Assembly: GCF_902459725.1 (NCBI RefSeq)
Contig: NZ_CABPSH010000009.1
Coordinates: forward strand, 124,001-188,000
DNA: 64,000 nucleotides
From: Pandoraea eparura
GTDB taxonomy: Bacteria > Pseudomonadota > Gammaproteobacteria > Burkholderiales > Burkholderiaceae
Direction of reading: 5' to 3'
Both the position numbers and the translations under genes were made by a program. Positions 45,608 through 55,600 of the stretch are shown piece by piece. The first letter of the stretch is position 1, and the number at the start of each line of letters is the position of its first letter. The notes beneath the pieces were generated by a model. The model had not been told where the DNA came from. It did not search any database and saw only the letters and a program-made list of their open reading frames with translations.

Positions 45608-47425
45608 TCAACGTGAACGGTTACCGCCGCGATTGCCGCGGTTGCCGTGATTGCCGCCTCCCGCACCACCGCCAGTGCCGCCGGCGCGGTTGCCACCACG
45701 GCTGCGATTGCCGTTGACGTTTCCATTGACATTGCCGCCACGCGACTGGCCACCAAAACCGCCACCGCCCGCCGACGAGTTGCCGCCACCGCCGAAGCGT
45801 CGCCCCTCACCTCGCGGCGAAGGCGTCTGTCCCGGGTAGCCGCCGCTCGGGCCAACAAAAGCCGTCAGTGGATTGGGCCGGGGACGGCGCGACTGACCGG
45901 GCTCGCGACTGAACACGCCCAAGGCCGTCTGCATCGGGTCCGGTTGACGACGCGGCTCCTTCGGTGCGCCGGATTTGCCGCCACGACCGCCCGCACTGCT
46001 CTTATCGTCCGAGCCGGTACCCGGCATCTTCATGCCGACCGACGCGAACAGCGAGCGCACCTGCGCGTCGTCCAACTCTTCATATCGACCGCGCTTGAGG
46101 CCGCGCGGCAGCGTCAGCGGGCCGTAACGCGTACGGATCAGACGACTCACCATCAAGCCGGCCGCATCGAACATGCGACGCACTTCGCGGTTGCGACCTT
46201 CGGTCAGCGCCACGTGATACCAGTGATTCGACCCTTCGCCGCCACCGTCCTGCAACCGCAGGAAGTTGGCCTTGCCGTCGTCCAGCTCGATGCCGTGCAG
46301 CAGTTGCTGGCGCGACGCCTCGCTCAATTGCCCCACGGTACGCACAGCGTATTCACGCTCGATGCCATAACGCGGATGCATGAACCGGTTCGCCAGATCG
46401 CCCGAGGTCGTGAGGATCAGCAGACCTTCCGTATTAAAGTCCAGGCGCCCGACAGCGAGCCACTTGGCCGTCTTCATCGGCGGCAAGCGATCGAACACCG
46501 ACGCGCGGCCTTCCGGGTCGGCGTGGCTGACGATCTCGCCGGCGGGCTTGTGATAGAGCAGCACGCGCGGCGGTTTGCTCGTGATGCGGCGCTTGACAAG
46601 CTTGCCGTTGATGCGGACCTGATCGGTCGGCAGAATGCGCTGACCGATGTGCGCGGGCTCGGCGTTGACCGACACGCGCCCGGCGAGAATCAGCTCTTCC
46701 ATCTCGCGACGCGATCCCATGCCCGCCTCGGCCAGCACCTTGTGCAACTTGGGCGCCTCATCGTCCGGCGACAGGACGCGGCGGTCCGCCGGACGGCGGC
46801 CACGCTTGGCAGCAGCCTTGGCATCGCCCTCGGACTCGTCGCTGTCGAAACCACCCGATGTCACGAACGCGAACAGATCGTCGTCCGCGCCCTTGCCCGC
46901 CTTGCCCCCCTTGCCGCCGCCCCCCGGACCGCCTCGGGCACCGCCCGCCGCATCCTTGCGGCCACGGCCCTTGCCACCTGGCTGCGCCTTGCCGGCCGGC
47001 CCCGCACCATTGCCGTGGGATGCACCACCGCCCTGTGAGGGCTGCGACGTTTGCGAGGCACCGTCACGCTTGCCGCCACGCGGCTTGCGCGGTGCGGCGT
47101 TGCGACCCCGCCCCTGAGCGGCCGACGGCGCGCCGTCGGCGTCCGAGGCCTGGGCCCGCGGCGCATCGCCGTGCGCGTCACTCTGCGGGGCGTCCGACGC
47201 GGCGAATTCGCCGGCACCGTCCTCGCCTTCACGCTTGGATTGCTGAGCCGCACGACGGCGGGCAATCAGACTGCGCGGACCACGGCGCAAGCCGCGGCGC
47301 GATGCTTTTTCGTCGCCGCCCTCGCCTTCCGGCGCACGGGCTTCGGCACCGGCATCGCGGGCGTGCAGGTCTTGGGATTCTTCGATTTGTTTCAACACAA
47401 CCTCATTGGAAAACGGGATCGCCAT
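45608..47425 (-). CDS. rluB: 23S rRNA pseudouridine synthase RluB with long disordered extensions
   Basis: A 605-residue protein, about twice the length of E. coli RluB (291). The first 220 residues are Arg/Gly/Ala-rich with no fold. Then comes an S4 RNA-binding domain ([28 protein letters not shown]) and the RsuA/RluB catalytic domain, with D329 in [16 protein letters not shown], followed by [15 protein letters not shown]. The last 140 residues are Gly/Asn/Arg-rich, with short repeats ([11 protein letters not shown]). It should modify U2605 in 23S rRNA (E. coli numbering, known for the family). The start MAIPFSNE is the most upstream plausible one and is not certain. Confidence 0.9.
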   Translation of the reverse strand: MAIPFSNEVVLKQIEESQDLHARDAGAEARAPEGEGGDEKASRRGLRRGPRSLIARRRAAQQSKREGEDGAGEFAASDAPQSDAHGDAPRAQASDADGAPSAAQGRGRNAAPRKPRGGKRDGASQTSQPSQGGGASHGNGAGPAGKAQPGGKGRGRKDAAGGARGGPGGGGKGGKAGKGADDDLFAFVTSGGFDSDESEGDAKAAAKRGRRPADRRVLSPDDEAPKLHKVLAEAGMGSRREMEELILAGRVSVNAEPAHIGQRILPTDQVRINGKLVKRRITSKPPRVLLYHKPAGEIVSHADPEGRASVFDRLPPMKTAKWLAVGRLDFNTEGLLILTTSGDLANRFMHPRYGIEREYAVRTVGQLSEASRQQLLHGIELDDGKANFLRLQDGGGEGSNHWYHVALTEGRNREVRRMFDAAGLMVSRLIRTRYGPLTLPRGLKRGRYEELDDAQVRSLFASVGMKMPGTGSDDKSSAGGRGGKSGAPKEPRRQPDPMQTALGVFSREPGQSRRPRPNPLTAFVGPSGGYPGQTPSPRGEGRRFGGGGNSSAGGGGFGGQSRGGNVNGNVNGNRSRGGNRAGGTGGGAGGGNHGNRGNRGGNRSR

Positions 47426-47548
47426 GGGCAGGCGTTAGGGGCTGCCCCGATCCGTGTTCGCACCATGAATGCGCGGCAACGGCTTGCCGCGACTTCGTTC
47501 TTATCGCTAACGGCCCTGCTGGTGCGCGCGACGCAATGCGCCGACGCC

Positions 47549-48799
47549 TCAGGTGCCCGTGACGAGACTCTTGTCGTCCCCGTCGCTCTCGTCGTCTTCC
47601 TGCTCGCCGGGCATGGGATGCCCGGTGGCAGGCTCGTTCGCTGCCGAGTCGGCAGCGTGCGGGGAAACCTCCTGTGTGACCGACACTGCGGGATCTGCCG
47701 CCTGCGTCGCCACGTGCTGCTCATCTTGCGGCGGATCGTCGCCGACCGGCACCACCGCATCCGATTCTTCGGAAAATTCCTTGTCCTGCGTGACCTCACC
47801 CGAGATCGCGGCCTCCGGCGACGTTGGCGCATTGTCTTGTTCGTCGTCGCAGAACGTTGCGTGCGTCGCCTCGGCCTGCGCCGCATCGACCTGCTCACTG
47901 ACGTGTGCCGTGTCCGCGAGTTCCACGCGCCTCACTTGTTCCGTCGGTTCCACGGGCGCCATTGGCGTCGCCGACGCCGCGCCTGCCGGCGCCATCGCCG
48001 CCAGCACCTCGGCCGGCGCCGCCACGCCGCCTTCGCATTCGGCCATGACCGCGTCGAGCAACGCGTCTTCGGTCAGCCCGTCGTCTACGACCGGCCGCGG
48101 GCGCTGATCTTCCGGCAGCCCTTGCGCAAGCGGCAGGTCGTCGGCGCGTGCCTGCGCCAGACGGGCCAGCGCGTCGGCATCGGCGACGGGCACGTCATCG
48201 GACGCCACCTCATCGCCTGCCTCGCCCTCGGCGCGCTCGCCGAATTCGATGTTCTGCTGTGCGAGCAAATCGATCTGCGCCTGTGCCGCCGGATCTTCGA
48301 GCGGCGGCAGCGCATCGAGCGCGCGCAGCCCCAGATCGTCGAGAAAGTCCTTGGTCGTCGCATACAGACCGGGGCGTCCCGGCACATCGCGATGGCCGAT
48401 CACTTCGATCCAGCCACGATCCTCGAGCTGCTTGATGATCTGCGTGTTGACCGTCACGCCGCGAATCTCTTCGATATCGCCGCGCGTGACCGGCTGGCGA
48501 TACGCAATGATCGCCAGCGTCTCCATCACGGCGCGCGAATACTTCGGCGGCTTCTCCGGATTCAGACGGTCAAGGTATTCACGCATGCGCGGACGGCTCT
48601 GGAAACGCCAGCCGGTGGCCAACGCCACCAATTCCACACCTCGGCCATCCCATTGCACGCGGATTTCCTCGAGCAGCGCGCGCACCGTGTCGCCAGACAA
48701 GGCGTCATTGAAAAGCTTGCGCAAATCGCCGACCTTGAGCGGCTCCTGCGCGCAAATCAACGCGGTCTCGAGGACGAGTTTCGCCTCTTGGGTATTCAT
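47549..48799 (-). CDS. scpB: Segregation and condensation protein ScpB with acidic tail
   Basis: A 416-residue SMC partner. The N-terminal 190 residues are the two winged helices of Scp[97 protein letters not shown]. The remaining 220 residues are acidic, rich in Asp/Glu/Ala/Thr and probably disordered (no recognised fold). ScpB with ScpA and SMC organises the chromosome. scpA is not in the window. rluB follows 123 bases downstream, a common pairing. Confidence 0.92.
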   Translation of the reverse strand: MNTQEAKLVLETALICAQEPLKVGDLRKLFNDALSGDTVRALLEEIRVQWDGRGVELVALATGWRFQSRPRMREYLDRLNPEKPPKYSRAVMETLAIIAYRQPVTRGDIEEIRGVTVNTQIIKQLEDRGWIEVIGHRDVPGRPGLYATTKDFLDDLGLRALDALPPLEDPAAQAQIDLLAQQNIEFGERAEGEAGDEVASDDVPVADADALARLAQARADDLPLAQGLPEDQRPRPVVDDGLTEDALLDAVMAECEGGVAAPAEVLAAMAPAGAASATPMAPVEPTEQVRRVELADTAHVSEQVDAAQAEATHATFCDDEQDNAPTSPEAAISGEVTQDKEFSEESDAVVPVGDDPPQDEQHVATQAADPAVSVTQEVSPHAADSAANEPATGHPMPGEQEDDESDGDDKSLVTGT

Positions 48800-49126
48800 G
48801 TGCGACTAAGCAGACCGGGGGCTTGGCGACCCGGTATCAGGAATAAATGGATGCTTGGAACACGAGAAACGGTCGTAACCGCTTCGCATAAGCGCGCGCC
48901 CAATTGTGTTCGGTCGTAGTGACGGCGGCGCGACCTGAATGCTTCGAAACGACCTGCCGGGAAAACGCCCAGGCCGACAGTGCGGCGAGACGGACGTCCG
49001 GTATGTGCGCAATTATTACTGAAACACCGACGCCCGTAAAGCGCCGTCGTCATCCCGACGCAGAGAAAGGGAAAACGATAGGTCAACGCCCCATGATAGA
49101 CTCCTCAAAAAACTTCAGGGGCCCCC
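48800..49126. other. 327-base intergenic region between scpB and fnr
   Basis: A divergent region that must hold promoters for scpB (-) and fnr (+). I see no gene, no clear -35/-10 pair, and no TTGAT-N4-ATCAA type FNR site. CATGATAGACT near 49092 is a weak -10-like match. Confidence 0.5.
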
Positions 49127-49855
49127 ATGACCACAGAGATCGGCCGCATTCCCGTTGCTCAGCCCCGCTGTTCCACCTGTTCGCTCGGCCAGTTCTGTTT
49201 GCCGGTGGGCATCCCGGCGCCCGAGCTGGAACGACTTGACGCTCTTGTGAGCGAGCGCCGTCGCCTCAAGAAGGGCGAAGTGCTGTATCACGCCAACGAC
49301 GATTTGCACGCCGTCTACGGGATTCGCTTTGGCTCGCTAAAAAGCTGCGTCACGGCCCCCGATGGCCGCGAGCAGGTCGTCGGCTTCCACCTTCAGGGCG
49401 AACTCATCGGCCTGGATGCCGTGGCCGACCACCATCATCCGAGCACGGCCATTGCGCTCGAAGACAGTGAACTGTGCATCGCGCGCTTCGGCGAGCTGGA
49501 GACACTGTCGCGTCAGGTGCCGTCGCTGCAGCGTCAGTTACACCGCCTGATGAGCCAGGAAATCCGCAACGAGCACCAGCAATTGCTCGCGCTCGGCACG
49601 ATGCGCGCCGAGGAGCGTCTGGCCGTTTTCCTGCTCAACCTGTCCGAGCGACTGTCCGCGCGTGGCTATTCAGCCAACGAGTTCGTGTTGCGCATGAGCC
49701 GCGAGGAAATCGGAAGTTTCCTCGGTCTCAAGCTCGAAACCGTCAGCCGCCTGTTTTCGCGTTTTGCGCAAAACGGCATGATCGAAATCCGGCAGCGCCA
49801 CGTCAAGATCGTCGATGCGGCCGCCCTGCACGAACTCGCCGGCGTTCCCTGCTGA
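49127..49855 (+). CDS. fnr: Oxygen-sensing regulator FNR (CRP/FNR family)
   Basis: A 242-residue global anaerobic regulator. The four cluster ligands of FNR are present: C15, C18 and C24 in CSTCSLGQFC and C117 in DSELCIARF, so it should carry an oxygen-labile [4Fe-4S] cluster. The cyclic nucleotide-binding-like domain follows (GFHLQGELIGLDAVADHHHPS). The helix-turn-helix is SREEIGSFLGLKLETVSRLFSRFAQNG, with the Glu-x2-Ser-Arg contact residues for TTGAT half-sites. A further cysteine, C74, is unlikely to be a ligand. The gene stands alone. Confidence 0.94.
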   Translation: MTTEIGRIPVAQPRCSTCSLGQFCLPVGIPAPELERLDALVSERRRLKKGEVLYHANDDLHAVYGIRFGSLKSCVTAPDGREQVVGFHLQGELIGLDAVADHHHPSTAIALEDSELCIARFGELETLSRQVPSLQRQLHRLMSQEIRNEHQQLLALGTMRAEERLAVFLLNLSERLSARGYSANEFVLRMSREEIGSFLGLKLETVSRLFSRFAQNGMIEIRQRHVKIVDAAALHELAGVPC

Positions 49856-50127
49856 GGTCCGCCACCGGGGACGCGCCCCTGCCCCCGTGCCCCCGCGACT
49901 TCGCGCACCACCAAGGTGCCCTCGCGCGGCGTCGCTGGCCACAGACTCCCGATACGTTACCGATAGGCTAGCGGCGCCGCGACGGCGGCGTCTTGCGCCA
50001 GGTCAAGTGCCGTACGCGCGATGTCGTCATCCCGACGTTCGACAAGCCTCGGCAAACCCTCCATAATCGGCGCGTTCGCCAGGCCCCACCCACCGCCTGG
50101 CGCTCCACTCCGTCGGAGGCCGCCGTT

Positions 50128-50562
50128 ATGCCCGCTGCCATTTTTCTGAGTCCGGAAGACGCCGAGCACGCCTACTATGAAGCGCTGCGTACCGGCGATA
50201 CCGATACGTTGATGGATGTCTGGTCGGAAGACGAGGAAATCGTCTGCATTCACCCCGCGGGCCCTCGCCACGTCGGCCCCGCAGCCGTTCGCGCGAGTTG
50301 GCAGGAGATCCTCGCCAAGGAGGGGTTGCACGTGACGGTGAGTCATCTCCAGGTGGCGCGCAATCCCCTGTGCGCCGTCCATAACGTACTGGAGCAGGTG
50401 CAGGTCGAGACCCGCCCCGAAGCCCGATACGCGTTTGTGCTCGCCACCAACGTCTACATGAAGGAGGCCGACGGCTGGCGGCTCGTGCTGCACCACGCCA
50501 GCCCGGCGATCGGTCACGAGGACAACGGCGCACAGCTCACGCGGCCCCATCATCTGCACTGA
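50128..50562 (+). CDS. NTF2-like (SnoaL/DUF4440) protein
   Basis: A 144-residue protein with the cone-shaped NTF2-like fold expected from its pattern: an N-terminal helix (SPEDAEHAYYEALRTGDTDTLMDVWSEDEEIVCIHPAG), a central strand-helix (RASWQEILAKEG), and C-terminal strands ending VYMKEADGWRLVLHHAS. Such proteins include ketosteroid isomerase-like enzymes and simple ligand carriers, so a function cannot be named. ATG 50128 has GGAGG at 50115. The longer frame from 49993 is not supported. The neighbours give no clue. Confidence 0.82.
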   Translation: MPAAIFLSPEDAEHAYYEALRTGDTDTLMDVWSEDEEIVCIHPAGPRHVGPAAVRASWQEILAKEGLHVTVSHLQVARNPLCAVHNVLEQVQVETRPEARYAFVLATNVYMKEADGWRLVLHHASPAIGHEDNGAQLTRPHHLH

Positions 50563-50608
50563 CGCCCCAAGCGCTCACGCGCCCCGTGCGTCGGTCGACC
50601 GGTGCCGG

Positions 50609-51448
50609 TCAGTTGCCCGACGGCAGCGTCCCCTCCGGCAGCGCGAGCGCCTCGCTCGGATGCACGATCTCGCCGCTGAGCGCATTCACGCCGGCGATCA
50701 GTCGCTCGAACGCCGCACCGACCAGCGCGGGGTCGCCCTTCACCCCGAGATCGATGTGACGGCGCGCGTAGATTGCCCCGCGCTGCGCGTCGCCCACGCT
50801 GGGCAGGCTGAACACTTTCACGCCGTCGTATTCGGCTTCGATGGCTTCCATGAGCGGCGTCAACGTCGACTCGGCCAACCCGAACACCAGCACCGATCGC
50901 TCGGCGTGTTTCGTCAGGTGATGCAACTCGGCGTAGTCCGTATCGAGCACCCACGCCATCATCGGCCACGCCATGACCGGAAACCCCGGCATGAAGTGAT
51001 GCTGTTCGACCGAGAACCCGGGAATCTTGTTGTACGGATTCGGCAGTACACGCGCACCGACCGGAAACTCCCCCATCTTCAGGCGATGCCGATTGTCGGG
51101 CAGACTCATGTCCGCGCGGCCGTCAGGGCTGGTTTCGGCAATGCGCTCCATGATGAGCGCCTCGGCTTGCGGCGTGAGTACGAGCGGAACGTTGAGCGCC
51201 GCCGCCGCACACTGACGCGTGTGATCGTCGGGCGTCGCCCCGATGCCGCCGGTGACGAAAACGATGTCCTCGCTCGCGAACGTGCGTCGAAGCGTGGCCG
51301 TGATGCGCTCGGGGTCGTCGCCCACATATTCGGCCCAGCCGAGCCGCATGCCGCGCTCGGTGAGCAACTCGACGATCTTGGAGAGATGTTTGTCTTGACG
51401 GCGCCCCGAGAGGATCTCGTCGCCGATGATGATGATGCCGACCGCCAT
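50609..51448 (-). CDS. CinA N-terminal-type protein (MoCF-biosynthesis domain)
   Basis: A 279-residue protein that starts with the COG1058/MoCF domain: GIIIIGDEILSGRRQDKHLSKIVELLTERGM, VTGGIGATPDDHTRQCAAAAL, and LPNPYNKIPGFSVEQHHFMPGFP. In CinA of other bacteria this domain has ADP-ribose or NMN-recycling activity and is followed by a PncC deamidase domain. Here the C-terminal deamidase is absent, so it is a stand-alone version. The usual label is competence/damage-inducible protein A, but no link with competence is visible. It precedes nothing in operon: fnr and the NTF2 gene are on the other strand. Confidence 0.85.
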   Translation of the reverse strand: MAVGIIIIGDEILSGRRQDKHLSKIVELLTERGMRLGWAEYVGDDPERITATLRRTFASEDIVFVTGGIGATPDDHTRQCAAAALNVPLVLTPQAEALIMERIAETSPDGRADMSLPDNRHRLKMGEFPVGARVLPNPYNKIPGFSVEQHHFMPGFPVMAWPMMAWVLDTDYAELHHLTKHAERSVLVFGLAESTLTPLMEAIEAEYDGVKVFSLPSVGDAQRGAIYARRHIDLGVKGDPALVGAAFERLIAGVNALSGEIVHPSEALALPEGTLPSGN

Positions 51449-51535
51449 GATGCTTCCTTTGTCTTGTCGTCAGAGCCTGGGGGGAGCGCGCGGCGCCGCC
51501 CGGCCGCAGCGCGCAGTGACACGATTGTGCCACTT

Positions 51536-52456
51536 TCACGGCGAACCGTTCGATGACCCCGGCCCCGGCGGCAACGCCGGCGGCAAGTCCTCGCTCTCGT
51601 GCGACGGCAGGCTCGCCACGGGCAGCACCGTTGCCGCGAGCATGGGCTCGTGGCGGGCCGCCTCGGCCGCGCGCAATCGCGACAGCGCCCGCAGGCAATA
51701 GTGCGCAAACCACAGCGCCGAAAACACGAAGATCACCACGTACAACCAGATCGCCAGCAACGCGATCACCGGGAACATGACGATCATGATGACGGACGAC
51801 ACCCACAGCAGTGTCGGCAGCGAGCCAAGCAGCCCGGTCGCCACGCCAATCACGAGCAGCGGCAGACGTCGTTCGCGCACGATCCGGCGACGCTCCTCCG
51901 CGCTCGCGTGGAACGCCAGCGCGTCATACGTCATCACGCGATAGGTGAGCCAGCCCCACAAGAGCGGCGGCACGATGGCGAAAAACGGCGGCACGAGCCA
52001 CAGCGGCAGCGTGAGCAGCGCGGCCACGAGAAAGACCACCGTGGCGCCCAGCGACTGCCCGAGGCTGCCCCAGAACGAGCCACCCTGGCGCGCTTCCAGA
52101 TGAATGAAGTGGCGACGCGAGAGATGGCGCAGCACCGCCGGCATCGACCAGCCCGCGATGAGCAGCAAGGCGGTGACCACGATCAGCGGGATGAGCAGTG
52201 CCACGAGAATGAACGGCGCGAGCGCCATGCGCACGCTATCGACGCCGAAATAGCCGAAGAAGCGGTAGATCCACTGGGTGAACTGCCACTGTTCGAGCCA
52301 GACGCGCAGAAAATCGGTGAACGGCTCCCAGCCGAACCAGATCACGGCGCCCCAGATGAGGCCGGAGACCACAAAGGGCATGGCGGTGAGCCACAACATG
52401 CGCGGATGCAGCAGGCTCACGAGCGCGCGGCCAAGCGCGCGAAGAATGTCATTCAT
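51536..52456 (-). CDS. EI24 domain membrane protein
   Basis: A 306-residue inner-membrane protein of the EI24/CysZ-like superfamily with six or so hydrophobic segments. It begins MNDILRALGRALVSLLHPRMLWLTAMPFVVSGLIWG, the family start, and has GSFWGSLGQSLGATVVFLVAALLTLPLWLVPPFFAIVPPLLWGWLTYRVMTYDAL in the centre. The tail is hydrophilic and Pro/Ser-rich. CysZ relatives have been linked to sulfate permeation, but this is a distinct subgroup, so no substrate is assigned. I chose ATG 52456 over a frame extension of 22 codons. It lies 87 bases upstream of the CinA-type gene on the same strand. Confidence 0.85.
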   Translation of the reverse strand: MNDILRALGRALVSLLHPRMLWLTAMPFVVSGLIWGAVIWFGWEPFTDFLRVWLEQWQFTQWIYRFFGYFGVDSVRMALAPFILVALLIPLIVVTALLLIAGWSMPAVLRHLSRRHFIHLEARQGGSFWGSLGQSLGATVVFLVAALLTLPLWLVPPFFAIVPPLLWGWLTYRVMTYDALAFHASAEERRRIVRERRLPLLVIGVATGLLGSLPTLLWVSSVIMIVMFPVIALLAIWLYVVIFVFSALWFAHYCLRALSRLRAAEAARHEPMLAATVLPVASLPSHESEDLPPALPPGPGSSNGSP

Positions 52457-52677
52457 GCAGTTTCGATACGGTCGGTGCCGTCGGTACGAGAATCGGAATC
52501 CATCGCGCTGCGGGGCGTACACCCAGCGCCGACGCGTCGTGCCAGCGCGGCACGCACGAACAGGCGCTTGCGCCGGCGCCCGGTCGGTCAGCCCCTCGCG
52601 GCGATGTCCCGATGTTACAGCACCGGGGCGTGGACGAAAAAATAGATCCCGTGCGAGGAACGTCCGAGCGCAGCGCC

Positions 52678-55600
52678 TCAGCGTTGCAAGGCCTCCCAGA
52701 CCTTATGCAGGCGCTTGACCGAAACTGGCATGGGCGTGCGCAACTCCTGAGCGAAGAGCGAGACGCGCAACTCCTCGAGCAGCCAGCGAAACTCCTCGAG
52801 TCGCGCGTCGCCCTGATCGCGGCGTTGCGACGTTGCCCGCTGCCAGTTTTGCAGCAACGGCCCCAGTTCGCTCATGGCACGGGCGTCGCGCGACGGATCC
52901 GCCTTGAGCTTGTCGATGCGCCCGGCCATCGCCTTCAGATAGCGCGGGAAATGCGCCAGTTGCGCGTAAGGCGTATCGATCAGGAATCGCTTGCCGATCA
53001 GCCGTTGCAACTGCGCCGTCAGATCCGCATGCGCCTGCGCAAACGGCTTGGCCTGCGCCAGCTTCTTCTGCAATGTCGCGTACTCGGTGAGAATCTGCCC
53101 GGCCAGTCGAGCGATCTCCTGGGCGAGCAGGGTGAGACGTCCCCGCCCCTCATCCTTGCGCGCCACGAACGACGCGTTATCGCTCGGCCACGGCAACGGA
53201 AGACACGCGCGCTCCAGCGCCAGATCGACGATCTGCTCACGCAATTCCTCTTGCGTGCCCAGGTTCATGTACTGCATCGCCATTTGCTGCAGGCCCGGGA
53301 TGTTCTTCTCCAGGTACTTCACCTGCTCGCGCAGTTGAATCGCGAAGAGCCGGCGCAGACCCGCGCGATGCTGACGCTGCGCCTCGTCGGGATCGTCGAA
53401 CACTTCGAGATCGCAGTGGTCGCTACGGTCGACCAACGCGGGGTAGCCGAACAATGTTTGACCGCCGCGCCGGATCTCCAGCATCTCGGGGAGTTCGCCG
53501 AAGCTCCACGTCGTGAGATTGTCGTAGCGACCGGGCTCGACGGCCGCCGCCGACGGTGGCCCCCCCTCGCCCGTCCGCCCCGCCCGCCCCGGCGCGCCAT
53601 GCACCTCGCCGCGCCCTGCCGGGGACGTCGCCGCCAATGCACGCTGCGCATCGGACTCGACAACGGAGCCACGGGTCGGCGTCGCGCCGCTTTGCGCCGC
53701 CAACTGCTGGAACGTGCGCTGCGCCTGCTGGCCGAGTTCCGCACGCAGTTGCGGGAGGTTGCGGCCCATGCCGAGTTGGCGCCCGTGCTCGTCGATTACC
53801 TTGAAGTTCATCGACAGGTGCGCCGGGAGCATTTCGAGCTTGAAGTCGCTGGACTTGAGCATGAGGCCGGTCTGTTCGCGCGCGTCGGCGATGAGGGCAT
53901 CGAGCAACGCCCCCTGCCCGAACGTGGCCCGCTCGACGAAGCCCGCCGCCGATTCGGGCAACGGCACGAAGTGACGCCGAAGCTTCTGAGGCAGCGACTT
54001 CATCAGCAGATGCGTCTTTTCCTTGAGCATGCCCGGCACCAGCCATTCGCAGCGGCGTGCATCGACCTGGTTGAGCGCGTAGAGCGGCACGGCGAGCGTC
54101 ACGCCATCGCGCGGCGAGCCCGGCTCGAAGTGATACGTGAGCACCATATCGATGCCCGCAATCGCCGTCTTCTTCGGGAACAGGTCGGTGGTCACGCCCG
54201 CCGCCTCGTGACGCATCAGATCGTCGCGCACGAGGTAGAGCAGTTTCGGCGCGCCCTTGGCCGTTTCGCGATACCAATGCTCGAAGCTTGCGCCGTCGTA
54301 GAGATCGGCGGGAACATGGGCGTCGTAATACGCGAAGATCAGTTCGTCGTCGACGAGCACGTCCTGGCGGCGCGACTTGTGTTCGAGCTGTTCGATGTCG
54401 GCGATCAGCTTGCGATTGTGGGCATAGAACGGGAGCTTGGTCTCCCATTCGCCCTCCACGAACGCACTGCGCAGAAAGATCTCACGGGCGCGACGCGGGT
54501 CGCGCGGGCCGAAGTTCATCCGGCGGCGCGCATAGATCGTCAGGCCGTAGAGCATGCCGCGCTCGTAGGCCACGACTTGCGCGGCCTTCTTCTCCCAATG
54601 CGCGTCGGACAGCGACGTTTTCACCAGATGCTTGCCCACGCGTTCGATCCATTCCGGCTCGATGCGGGCAATGCAGCGCGCGTAGAGGCGGCTCGTCTCG
54701 ACGAGTTCGCCGGCCATCACCCAGCGGCCGGCCTTCTTCACGAGCGACGATCCGGGCCAGATGTGGAACTTGATGCCGTGCGCGCCGAGGAAATGCGGAT
54801 CGTCGTCGGCCTTGCAGCCGATATTGCCGAGCAGCCCCGCGAGCAGGGCGAGGTGCACCTGTTCGTAGGTGGCCTCCGACGCATTGATACGCCAGCCCTG
54901 TTCGCGCACGACGGTGAGCAACTGGCTGTGCACGTCGCGCCATTCGCGCAGACGCAATTGCGACAGGAAGTTGTCGCGGCAGGCCTGTCCGAGCAGACGG
55001 TTCGACTTCTTGTGCGCGATCGCCTCTTCGAACCACTGCCAGATCTTGAGCCACGAGAGAAATTCGGAGCGTTCGTCGGCAAACTTGCGATGGGCGTTGT
55101 CGGCGGCCTCCTGAGCCTCGATGGGCCGGTCGCGCGGGTCTTGCACCGCCAGCGCGCTCGCGATGATGAGGACTTCGCGCAGCGACTGCTGGTCGCGCGC
55201 CGCGAGAATCATGCGCCCCACGCGCGGATCGAGCGGCAGACGCGCCAGTTCGCGCCCGAGTGGCGTGAGCTGGTTGGTGTCGTCGACCGCGCCGAGTTCG
55301 CCCAGCAGTTGATAGCCGTCGGCGATGGCCCGGCCGGGCGGCGGCTCGATGAACGGAAATTCCTCGACCTTGGCCAGGCGCAGCGACTGCATGCGCAGAA
55401 TGACGGCGGCCAGCGACGAGCGCAGGATTTCCGGATCCGTGAAGCGCACGCGCGCCTGGAAGTCGGCCTCGTCGTACAGGCGAATGCACACACCGTCGGC
55501 CACGCGGCCGCAACGCCCGGCGCGCTGGTTGGCGGCCGCCTGCGAGATCGGCTCGATCTGCAGTTGCTCGACCTTGTTGCGGTACGAGTACCGTTTGACA

